Below, one piece after another: positions 44,725 to 64,000 of a DNA stretch of 64,000 nt. Source of the stretch: Lepus europaeus (taxonomy: Eukaryota > Chordata > Mammalia > Lagomorpha > Leporidae); the NCBI RefSeq assembly GCF_033115175.1, contig NC_084831.1, positions 45,912,002-45,976,001 on the forward strand, written 5' to 3'. The notes under the pieces are model-generated. The model made no database searches. It worked only from the letters and a program-made list of their open reading frames with translations, and was not told the origin of the DNA. Both the position numbers and the translations under genes were made by a program. Position 1 is the first letter of the stretch. Each line of letters opens with the position of its first letter.

Positions 44725-46589
44725 GTAAGCTGAGAGGTGGCTCTCAGCCAGTCCCAGGGGTGGGGGCAGCCAACACAGCCTATTACCACCTGGACCCCAC
44801 CCCTCCGTGTGGAAGTCTCCCCCCTCTGGCTGTAACCCCATGGTTAGAACTTCATACCTTTGGCTTAGAGCTGAATTCTCTTCCCAGGTGGAGGTAACCC
44901 GCGGTGACTTTTACAAGGGCAGCTCAAGGCTCACAGAGAAGAGTTCCCGCTGGCAAGGCCCTAGGGTGTGGTGGGCGGAGGCTGCAGGGGGGAGGGGGAG
45001 CCGAGAGGGAGGAGGGTGTGCAGGGAGGCAGTGAGAAGGCAGAGAAACGGGATATCAGACTCTTTCTCTCAAGTTCCCCTCCCTCACCCAGAGGGAGGAA
45101 GGGGAGGTAGGGAGGGTGCCCTGTGGAGGCTGCTTTGGGCCCCACGCGGCTGTCACCGTCACGGGTGAACATCATCCCATCTGAAACGTGGAGACGGATG
45201 CTCAGAGTGGTGAGGCCACCTGCCGGGCCCACAGGGCTGCTGCTGAGAGACAGCAGGTGTGGGAGCCAGGCCTGGCTGACTGCCCGGCCCTGGAGGTGGC
45301 ACCGAGGCTGGGCACCAGGAGAGCTGTCTTGTTTCCAGCGAATGTTTCCTCTAGGGTAGGGGTCTGGAAGGGGCAGAGGGAATGACAGATGAAGGATGAG
45401 GACCAAGAGGCACCGTTCCATGGAGAGATTTGTGAATCTCTGTGGTCTTATGTGGGAAGCTGTGGGTTTAGAGGATCTGGGTTTGAATCCCATCACTGCC
45501 ACTTGCCAGGGACTCTGCAAAATTCAAGAGGCTTTAGACCCAAACACAGTCGGAATTAACACACCAGTGAGGGAGGATAATGATATCTGTCTTGAAGAAT
45601 TTTCACTCATTCATTGCCTCACCCCGTGGATGTTTTTTGAACCTCCCTTCTATGCCAGGCGTTGTGCTATACTCTTGGAAAATAGTGCTAGCAACATAGC
45701 CAGACATTCAGCACGCTGATTTTTTGGAGTGGAGACCTACAAGTAAAACAGAGTGATCCTCTGATACAAAGGGATTGCAAGAGGAGGGGGCCTCACCCAC
45801 ATGTGGAGGTCCCAGGAAGACTTCCTGGAGGAGGACACAGCTAAACCAGTGCTGAAATGAGACTAGCTTGAAGGTTAGCCAGAGGCAGGGCTGAAAGTCT
45901 AGAAAGTCTAGGGTCTGCAGAAGCTTACAGGAAGGGGAGAGGAGCTGCCAAGGTCTCCAGGCAGTAGGGCTGCCGACGCCCTTGAGGCGCTGGGAGAAGT
46001 TCAGAGTGGTCTCATTATGGGGTGAAGGGCAGGGAAGGGCGCGGATGTGGCTGGGGAGATGGCGGGCACTAGGCTTCTGGGCTCAGAGCCCAGGCCAAAG
46101 AAGCCCAGATAGCAGACTGCAGATCAGCAAGCCCCTGGCCACCAGCTCTGTGATTATCCTTTGGGTGAGGGCTGATCAAAGAGACCGGACGTGAAGTCTC
46201 TGAGTGTGGGGCCTGCAAGTCTACTGTTGGGGAAATATAAGCAGCACCCACACCTCTCAGCCTGAGAACCTGAGAGATGTCACAGAGGGTTGTAAGAGGG
46301 GGACATCATGGCCAGACCCCGTGACTTCCTCCTTCCCCTGCGAAGACCTCTACAGCCCCTCTCTCCCCAGGCATCGTTCTGACCTTCAAGGTTTCTGATA
46401 GTGTCAGTCATTCAAATTGGTGCTCCCTGCTGGGTAATGCTCTCTGGCTGCTCCTGAGAGGTACCTGTTTGCTTGTTTTCCAGTGTCTCTAGCTGTAAGC
46501 AGTTTATTGTGAAATGTTTCAGCGTGGGTTTCCTTAGGTTTGCCTCGTTTTGGGGGTTTGCTCATTTTCCCAAGTCTACATGCTTGCAT

Positions 46590-47870
46590 CTTTGACTAAC
46601 TTTAGGAAGTTTTCAGCCAGTACTTGTCTGAATGTTTTTCATCACTCTTTCTCTTCTCCTGGTGGAACTCGGATAATAAGGATTTAAACACTTTCCCATT
46701 GTTCCACAGATCCCCGAGCTTCTGGGTTGTTTTCCATTTTCTTTTTGTTGCTTACATTCAGTAAGTTTTATGGATTCTATCCTCTGTCATCTCCACTATT
46801 GAGCCCATCCATCAGTCTTGTTTTTTAAGTCAGTTATTAGGATGAGAGTGAGTGATGAATTGTTCTTCAGTGGCTATCATGTTTCAGCTAGGCCAGATGA
46901 GTAAGCTGTAGAGACCTATACGACGTGGTACCTGTGGTTAATAAGGTGACACTGTGCACTTTGAAGTATGTCTAGAGCCTAGACCATGTGCCAAGTGTTC
47001 TGTTTTTTTTTTTTTTTTAAAGATTTATTTGTTTATTTGAAAAGCAGAGTTACAGAGAGAGAGAGAGGGAGAGAGAGGTCTTTCATTTGCTGGTTCACTC
47101 TCCAGATGGCTGCAACAGCTGGAACTGTGCTGATCAAAAGCCAGGAGCCAGGAGCAGCCTCCTGGTCTCCCACAAGGGTGCAAGGGCCCAGGGACTTGGG
47201 CCATCTTTTTCTGCTTCCCCAGGCCATAGCAGAGAGCTGGATTGGAAGTGGAATAGCTGGGACACAAACCATCGCCCATTTGGGATGCCGGCACTGCAGG
47301 TGGCAGCTTTACATGCTACACTACAGTGCTGGCCCCGTGCCAAGTATTCTTAACACAAAAACACACAGACACACGAACAACACAAAAGAACACAAGGACA
47401 TTTTGGGGAGTGCTATGGTTATTGTGATGATAGTACTGTGCATGTATGCATATGTCTAAACTCTCTAATATGTATACATTAAATTTGAACAATTTCTTGG
47501 TATATCAACTATCCTTCAATGAAGCCAAAAATTTGTTATTGTCTTTTAAATAACTTAATGTCAATTAATGTCTGTTTTAAAAATAACTCATTTCTTTGTT
47601 GAAATTTTCTGTTTTTTTCCCACTTGTTTCAAGATGATCTGCGATTGCTTATTGAAGCAGTTTCATAATGACTGCTTGAAAATCCTGGTCACAAATATCT
47701 GATTTATCTGTGTCAGTATTGATTATCTTTTCTCAAGATGAGATTTGCCTAGTTCTGGGTGTGACAAGTGATTTTTTACTGCATCCTGCCATTTTGGGTA
47801 TTATATTAAGATACTCTTGTTCCTGCTTAAATCTATTTTATCCTCAACCTGCTGAAGTGCAGTGTGCAGG
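46590..47870 (-). repeat. Ancient L1 3' region, split by a SINE
   Basis: The + strand matches the antisense of L1M-type 3' ends: 'tgttccacagatccccgagc', 'gattgcttattgaagcagtt', 'gtgacaagtgattttttact'. It is interrupted at 47002-47336. Confidence 0.7.
47002..47336 (-). repeat. CSINE inserted in L1, with target duplication
   Basis: Flanked by GTGCCAAGTGTTCT (46988-47001) and GTGCCAAGTATTCT (47337-47350), one mismatch in 14. Confidence 0.92.
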
Positions 47871-48479
47871 TTCCAGCCCGCGACAGTTTTCAGAGGCCCG
47901 GTTTGCATCATTTTTTCTGGTGCTACAGGGCTCCTACTCGGCCCTGCTGGTGCTGCCTGCAGGCGCAGAAGGCTTTTGCCTGGGCTGCCTCCGGGGGCCC
48001 AGGAGCTGTGGCGTCTGGTAAGTTCTCGGCCACTGTATGGAGGCCTGGAGATACAGGGCTCTGAAGACACTGCCACTGTTGGTAGATCGGCCTGGGCTGC
48101 CCCAGGAAGGAGCAGGGCTTGGGCACCGCGCTGGGGGGTTGGGGCTCCCTCTCCACTGGGCTTCCTCTTTTCTGGGCCCATGCCTGGAGAGAGCAGGCTT
48201 CTTATCTTCTTCTAAATGTGTGTTTGTGCTCTTGGCAACTCTGCATTGCAGGCCAAACAAAATCCAACCCGGGGACTCTCTCTCTCTCTCTCTCTCATCC
48301 TTCCCCCAGTCTGCTGTCTCCTTTCAGCTTTCACAGTCCTTTTTATGGTTGTCCGTCGAACTATTTCTAGACTATTTGGCTGATCTTAGAAGGGAGGAGC
48401 AGAGAAAAGTGAATCAATGTACACTCTTGCCTTCCAAGTTGTGGCACAAAGTAAGTAGAATAAAACTGCTGCACACGCA

Positions 48480-49560
48480 GGACACTCACAGTGTTGTGCA
48501 ATCGTCACCACCACCCACTTCCACTCCACAGGGAAACCCTGGGCCCTTGGGTAGTCACTTCCCCTTCCCCCACCTGCTTCTGCCTACTGCAGCCTGCTTC
48601 CTGCTCTGTAGATCTGGCCACTCTGGATATTTCATATCATGTTAGTATAATTTGTGGCCGACTTCTCTCACTTAGTATAAGGTTTTCAAAGTTTATTCAG
48701 GTTTGATGGGCGTTTGGTCTGTGTCTATCTTTGGCTCTGCTGAATGCTGTTGTTATCAACGTTTGTGTACAGGCTTTCGTTGGGACACAGAGCTCCAGTT
48801 CGTTTGGAGCTTAGAGTAGATGGCTCGGGTCAACTTGGAGTGGATGTACTGGGTCATAGTGCGATTCTGTTTCCCTTGGGGCCGAGCCACCCAGTTGGCT
48901 TTTGCAGAAGCTGCACCGTTTCCCGTTCTACCTACAGTGTATGAGGAGCCTCGCTCCTCCACATCCTCATCAGTGCTCACTGCTGTCCACTGAAGCCCAG
49001 CCCTCCTAAGTGGGCATGGGAGGTTTTACCATTGTGTTCTGATGGTCATTTCCCAGTGCTGATGACCTTCAACTTATTTTTCATATATTCACTGGTCGCT
49101 TGTATATATCTTTGATGAGGTGCCTATTCCAAGCTGTTTGCCCAGGTTTTGATTGGGTTTTGTCTTCTTGTTGTTGCATCGTAGGGTTCTTTATACAGTC
49201 TTGACACTGGACCTTTATCAGGTATGTGATTTGCAGATATTCTCTCCCATTTGGTAGATTGTCTCTTTGCTTCTTGATGCTAAATTTTGATGCACAAAAG
49301 TTTAATTTTGGCGATGTCCAATTAATCTATGTTTTTCCTTTGTTGCCTATGCTTTTGGTGTCATATATAAGAAACCCTCTTGCCAAAACTGAAGTCATGA
49401 AGATTTACTCCATGTTTTCTTTCAAGAGTTTTGTAGTTTTGGCTCTTGAGGCTTTTAATCCATTTTGAGCTAATTTTCGTGTTGCTGTGAGGCAGGAGTC
49501 CAGTTTCCCACTTTTCGGGTCAGTACCGTTTGTTGATGAGACTATTCTTTCCTCATGTTC
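48480..49560 (-). repeat. Ancient L1 fragment
   Basis: Antisense of an L1M element: 'acctttatcaggtatgtgat', 'tatataagaaaccctcttgc', 'ttaatccattttgagctaat'. No intact reading frame. Confidence 0.8.
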
Positions 49561-49625
49561 TTCCCCCCTTCGAATTCTCTCCACTGTCTCCATTACACCT
49601 GCCACCAGCTATGTGATATCATTTC

Positions 49626-50014
49626 TTTTTTTTTTTCCTTAAAAATTTAAAAAATGTATGTGAAAGGCAGAGTTACAGACAGAGAGGGAGAGGGAGAGGG
49701 AGAGAAGTGGGGAGAGGGGGAGGGAGAGGAGAGAAAGAGAGAGAGAGAGAGAGATCTTCTATCCACTGGTTTACTCTCCAAATTGCTGCAGTGGCTGGGG
49801 CTGGGCCAGACTGAAGCCAGGAGCCAGGAGCTTCATCTGGGTCTCCCATGCAGGTACAGGGACCCAAGCACTTGGGCCATTCTCCACTGCTTTCCCAAGT
49901 GTATAAACAGGGAGCTGGATTGGAAGAGGAGCAGCTGGGACTCAAACCAGTGCCCACATGGGATGCCAGTCCTGCAGGCAGCAGCTTAACCTGCTACGCC
50001 ACAACATCAGCCCC
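49626..50014 (-). repeat. CSINE with expanded GA stretch
   Basis: Reverse copy whose CT region grew to about 75 bp of GGGAGA units (49680-49755). Confidence 0.87.
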
Positions 50015-50908
50015 CGTTGCATGCAATCTTGAAGATCTTTGGAAAATAGTTTGTTGGGAGCTGAGCTGGATACAGGGGTTCCTATTGAGTGAGAAATTCC
50101 AAGATCCATCCCTGAGAAATGGGGGTGGGATTGGGGTATGGCGGTGAAGCTGGAGAGATGGGCAGAGATTTGAGAGTGGTTTTGGAGCCAGAATGGGCAG
50201 AACGCAGGTGCAGCAAGTGAGAGAGATCAGAGTCCAGGACGCTGTGCTTCTGGACTGGGTGGTGCTGCCAGTTCCTTGCCATGAGAGTAGGTGGGGGGAG
50301 GGGGAGCGTGGAGACTCTGTGCTGGGGGTCTCCGGGTATGAGCTGCCCCAGCGTCAGGTGCTGTGTGTACACACAGACTCCCAGGGTGCCTAGCACATCT
50401 GTCTTCTGAAGGCTCGGGCATTCACTGAGGCTGGGGAGAGAGGACATGGTCAGTCAGTGATTCCTGCAGTCTTGGCCAGGACGAGCTGTCTCATGGCCAT
50501 GCTCTGTCCTCCCCAACTCGGCACCCCAGGACTTGGGGTCAAAGGCCAGTGGGCAGCTGTGGTTGTCGCGAGCAAGTCATGGGCTTCTTTAGCTCCCTTG
50601 GGTTCCTCCTGGGCCCTCATCAGCCACCACTGCTCTCCCTGCACAGTGTCCACTTGTGGTGGGCAAGCCTTGGGTGGCCCCACCATGTCAGTCAGCCCTG
50701 AAGACTCACTTGTTGGTTGCAAGGTGGAGCGGAGGAGCACGAAGGGAACAGGAGAGCCTGGGGAGGGAGCTCTGATTTCTCCAGAGAAGAGGGAGGTCAG
50801 CCAGGGTTGAGACCTGTGGCCTTCTGCCTGTTTCCTGGTAGTGTTCACCTGCTGGGTCCGGGGGGAGGCCCTGTTATTATTGTCTACCAGAGCCCAAATC
50901 AGTTAGGT

Positions 50909-51246
50909 GTTTTTTTTTTTTTTTTTTGACAGGCAGAGTGGATAGTGAGAGAGAGAGAGACAGAGAGAAAGGTCTTCCTTTTCGCCGTTGGTTCACCCTC
51001 CAATGGCCGCTGCGGCCGGCGCACTGCGCTGATCCGAAGCCAGGAGCCAGGTGCTTCTCCTGGTCTCCCATGCGGGTGCATGGCCCAAGGACTTGGGCCA
51101 TCCTCCACTGCCTTCCCAGGCCATAGCAGAGAGCTGGCCAGGAAGAGGGGCAACCGGGATAGAATCCGGCACCTTGACTGGGACCAGAACCCGGTGTGCC
51201 GGCGCCGCAAGGCGGAGGATTAGCCTGTTAAGCCATGGCGCCGGCC
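50909..51246 (-). repeat. CSINE, young type, with 13-bp target duplication
   Basis: Flanked by identical AAATCAGTTAGGT (50896-50908 and 51247-51259), poly-T and 'gacaggcagagtgg'. Confidence 0.94.
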
Positions 51247-51539
51247 AAATCAGTTAGGTTTTCCAAGGTCATACTCTCCGCCTCATGGGACACATCTTTT
51301 TCAAGTCCAACAGGCCTCCCACTGATGATGATGGTCTATGTGTGTGTGTGTGAACTTGTGTGCACGGGTGGGCACGATGAACATGGGAGAATCCAGGCCC
51401 CCTTTAAATAAAAGAAGGAAAAATTACTAGCCCGCAATCCAGTCTAGGGTCTTTGGAAGGGGACTGTGAAATAAGGTGCCTTGAAATGTTTACTTCCTTA
51501 GCGTCAGGGTAAAATCACACGCAGATGTAAGTGAATGCT

Positions 51540-51856
51540 GCTGCTTCTTCTTCTTCTTCTTTTTTTTTTGACAGGCAGAGTTAGACAGCGAGAGAGAGAC
51601 AGACAGAAAGGTCTTCCTTCCCTTGGTTCACCCCCAAATGGCTGCTAAGGCCGGCGTGCTGCGCTGATCTGAAGCCAGGAGCCAGGTGCTTCCTCCTGGT
51701 CTCCCATGGGGTGCAGGGCCCAAGGACTTGGGCCATCCTCCACTGCCTTCCTGGGCCACAGCAGAGAGCTGGACTGGAAGAGGAGCAACTGGGACTAGAA
51801 CCCAGGGTGCTGGCGCTACAGGCAGAGGATTAGCCTAGTGGGCTGTGGTGCCAGCC
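51540..51856 (-). repeat. CSINE, young type, with 11-bp target duplication
   Basis: Flanked by AAGTGAATGCT (51529-51539 and 51857-51867); CTT repeats lie at the tail side. Confidence 0.9.
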
Positions 51857-52316
51857 AAGTGAATGCTTCTTGCTTCCCTGGTAGATGCAAAGCTGTGTGC
51901 GACCACTTGTGTGCCCTGCAGAGAGAGACATTAGCTAAGGCCGTCGGTGGGCCACGTGCTCCGTGCCAGGCTAGTGGGAGGATGAGGTGGGATTTGCACT
52001 CAGGACTAGATGTCTCCAAATCTTTCCAAAACTGAGCTATAATGTTACACATCAAACTGCACACGAAAGGATTCACTAAGTGAGACAGTGCATGAGTGAA
52101 TCGTGGGGGCGTGCAGATGATCTTGGGTGCCCAGAGGGCCAGCGAGGCGTGTGACCTTCCTGTCCTTGAACTCTCTTCAGAGATGGGGCAGGTGGATGTG
52201 TATATGGTGTGTGTAGGTGGGAGGTGGTTAACAGGTGTGCACATCTGGCCCATAGACTTTTTCAACAAAAAAGCTGCTCTTCCCCTGACTCGACTTCCTT
52301 CTGCCTCTCCTCCCAG

Positions 52317-52351
52317 GGCCCTACTCCTGCTTGAGAACACCATGCATGGAG
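52317..52351 (+). other. MROH7: Candidate MROH7 5' untranslated exon
   Basis: A pyrimidine tract and acceptor (ctcctcccag|ggcc) are followed 35 bp later by a consensus donor (ggag|gtgagc). It contains an ATG out of frame with the main start; joined to 53238 this opens a short frame ending near 53347. Confidence 0.4.
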
Positions 52352-52576
52352 GTGAGCTGGAGGGTCCGGGGGCTGTGGCGGGGCATGATGGGAGGGTTGG
52401 GGAGGGGCGTCACCCAGCAGTTAGAGTGCTAGATTGAGGCAGGCTCAGATTTTGACAACTGCTCAGTGTCCTGCGCATGGTCTGCCTCACCTGGAGCAGG
52501 TAAACAACTAAGGGCTGTAGGCAGCTCTGCCAATGGCTTTGAGAATCTAGTGCCATGGCCACTTGCACAATAGTTC

Positions 52577-52895
52577 TAGGAGCCGGGGTTGTGGCAGAAC
52601 AGGTTAAGCTTGCAATGCTAGCATCCAATATGGGCATCAGTTTGAGTCCCAGTTGCTCCACTTCAGATCCAGCTCCCTGCTAATGCGCCTGGGAAAGCAG
52701 TAGAAGATGGCCCAAGTGCTTGGGCCCCAGCAGCCATGTGGGAGAACCAGAAGCTCCTGGCTCCTGGCTTTGGCCTGGCCCAGCTCTGGCAGTAATCATT
52801 TTGGGAAGTGAAGTAGCAGATGGAAGATCTGTCTATCTCTCCCCGTCCCCATAACTGTACCTTTCAAATAAATAAAATAAATCTTTAAAAAAAAG
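52577..52895 (+). repeat. CSINE
   Basis: Forward copy, tail 'tttcaaataaataaaataaa'. Confidence 0.86.
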
Positions 52896-53237
52896 ATGTC
52901 CCAGGACCCCAGCTATACGTAGTTCTTGACATTGTAGGAGTCAAGAATTGGCAAAGGGCAGTTGGAAGATGTTCCAAACCAATGGTGCTGAGTTTGTCTT
53001 GGGCCCCCAGCCTAGAGGGAGCAGGTTGTGGTCCAGGGAGGGGAGCTCAGGGGATATGGCTAAAGCCCTGAGATCAAGGAGGGGAGGGGCTTGGGAAGAG
53101 GCTGGGGAGGTGGGCTGGGCACTGTCACCAAGGGCCTTGTCACAGTGTGGGAGCCCTCAGCCTAGGGAGAGCGGAGAGCCAGGGCACCGTGTCCACAGCT
53201 GGTGCCTGGCTGCATTGTCTTCTTTTCTCCCTCCCAG

Positions 53238-62714
<9,477 letters not shown>

Positions 62715-64000
62715 GTGAGGCGGGGCCCTGCTGGGGAGGGGGCCCTCAGGGCCCTCGATGCTATCAGAGCAAGAGACCAGGCTGGCCAGGAGCAGCAAAG
62801 GCCTCTGGGAGGAGTTGTGGGTCTGTGCTGCCTTGGGTCAGGCCCCTCCTGCCTATGAGAGGGAGGCTAGCAGAGGCCGGCATGGCCAGAGTGGGTGGCC
62901 AGGGCAGGGAGGCCACAGGAAGGGGCTGAGACCAGAGAAGCACAGCCTCGAGCCGCTGGCATGAGCATCTTCCAACTTCTGGGGGTCCTCCCGGAGCAAT
63001 GGGCAGAGGAGGGGCAACCCGGGATCAGTGGGGATGAAGCGAGCTGGGTCTCAGATCAGGGTGGGGTGTCTTCAACCATGCTGAGTTAGAGGGTGGTAGA
63101 GTAGGAGGGAAATGGCACAGATGGATATAATCAAAGAATCTCACAAATACGTGCAGAATTGTCCCAGGGGTGAACGTCCCAGACAAGACAAATGCTTGGT
63201 GCTGCACAGAGCCTGGAGGGGGCACGGCCTAGATGGTGCCAGGGGTCACCACGCTGGAGCAGAAAGGTGAAAGAAGAGCTAACTAGCTGGGGCTGGCAGA
63301 AGGAGTGCTGCAGGCAGAGGCCTGTGGGTAGGGGCTGCGTGGTGACCTCGTCCACGCGAGGCAAGAATTCTGAGAAGCGAGCCTGCACACACATGAGGCG
63401 GCTGGATCCTGGGGCGCATGCGCTGAGTGAAGACCTGCGAAAAAGGCAGAGACTGTAGTGGGGAAGGCATGTATGCTGCAGTTCCAGATCTGGCCAGCAG
63501 AGGCCAGTGCCGCACAGCTGTCGTCCGCGGCCGATGGAGGTCGTAGGTGGCCGTGAGGTTTGCGTGGTGAAGGTGCTGGAATGTTCTGGCTTCAGAGTGT
63601 GTGCGGACTATGGAAGCCTGGTCAGTGACAGCACAGCAGACAGACTGGGGGCCGGCAGACGGAGGGGAAGCAAGTGCATCAAACCCGCTGCCCAGCCTGT
63701 GTCTGCTGCCTGCGCCCGAAAGACAATTCCAGGAAGGTGGTGTGGCCCAAGGATGTGGGCTCTGGACAGAGGAGGGAGGCTCCCTCCAGGGCAACTTGGA
63801 AAATTTATTTGGGTCTAGGAGTAGCCCTGCGACAGAGAGTCAGAGTACTCCCCTGGGAGATGATGGACGTGAGGTTGACCCTGTCCTCAGCTAGCTCTCC
63901 TCATCCTAGAGCCTTTTCCCTCCAACCCCTAAATCGTTCCTCACAACTTGGAACTTCTTTGTGGCACAAACGTGGACAAGTACCTCTTCGCTTGCAAAGT
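62715..64000 (+). other. MROH7 intron to window end
   Basis: 1.3 kb with no recognised exon. The open frames here do not resemble MROH proteins. The next exon must lie beyond 64000 or has been missed. Confidence 0.5.

Larger units (their letters stand above)
33119..53237. other. Intergenic region between FAM151A and MROH7
   Basis: Twenty kb with no convincing coding exon. 33.1-35.0 kb: FAM151A upstream sequence with TG/GA repeat and a G-quadruplex motif. 35.1-42.7 kb: twelve SINEs. 42.7-47.0 kb: SINE-free, with old L2-like pieces and a candidate promoter near 44.7 kb. 46.6-49.6 kb: L1 relics. 49.6-52.9 kb: four more SINEs. MROH7 5'UTR exons, and possibly an alternative ACOT11 last exon, should lie here. 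Confidence 0.7.

Noticed and set aside
46590-49560. Intact L1 coding sequence
   Set aside because: Only old 3' L1 pieces with stops and gaps; no ORF2 reverse transcriptase frame.

Overview
This window is ordinary nuclear DNA from a mammal, almost certainly a lagomorph and most likely rabbit (Oryctolagus). It holds long introns with GT-AG splice sites, MIR/L2/L1 relics and about 40 copies of a tRNA-derived SINE. The SINE matches the rabbit C repeat (CSINE): a body such as 'ggttcaagtcccagctgctc', a pyrimidine-rich CT stretch, and a tail of either 'ctttcaaataaataaa' or 'ctgtcaaaaaaa'. Most long ORFs in the window are chance open frames. The real coding sequence is split into short exons.

Three genes can be read by joining exons at splice sites that keep the frame. 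(1) ACOT11 (acyl-CoA thioesterase 11, BFIT/THEM1), + strand, 900-21372: 14 coding exons covering the end of hotdog domain 1, all of hotdog domain 2, the START lipid-binding domain and the stop codon. The N-terminal exon(s) lie left of the window. (2) FAM151A, - strand, ATG at 33118 to stop at 21517: 8 coding exons giving a complete 575-residue type II membrane protein with two Menorin-like (DUF2181) halves, the second looking decayed. (3) MROH7 (maestro HEAT-like repeat family member 7), + strand, starting at 53313: a large Ser/Thr-rich first coding exon and four smaller exons to 62714. The rest, including most HEAT repeats, lies to the right. The order ACOT11 > < FAM151A, MROH7 > matches human 1p32.3.

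Layout: 1-21.4 kb is ACOT11, with a SINE-poor, exon-dense core at 9.2-16.4 kb. 21.5-33.1 kb is FAM151A, which converges on ACOT11 with only 144 bp between stop codons. 33.1-53.2 kb is intergenic or 5' non-coding DNA with dense SINEs (35-42.7 kb and 47-52.9 kb), L1 relics (46.6-49.6 kb) and a SINE-free gap at 42.7-47.0 kb holding a candidate promoter and first exon. 53.2-64 kb is the 5' part of MROH7.

The three genes are neighbours by conserved synteny and there is no sign that they work as a pathway. ACOT11 hydrolyses fatty acyl-CoA. FAM151A is a membrane-anchored relative of phosphodiesterase-like proteins. MROH7 is a poorly characterised HEAT-repeat protein. I found no new multi-gene system. 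The most notable structures are a 389-bp solo retroviral LTR with a perfect 6-bp target duplication in the last ACOT11 intron, two TG-rich tracts each just upstream of an ACOT11 exon, inverted SINE pairs, and the decayed second half of FAM151A.
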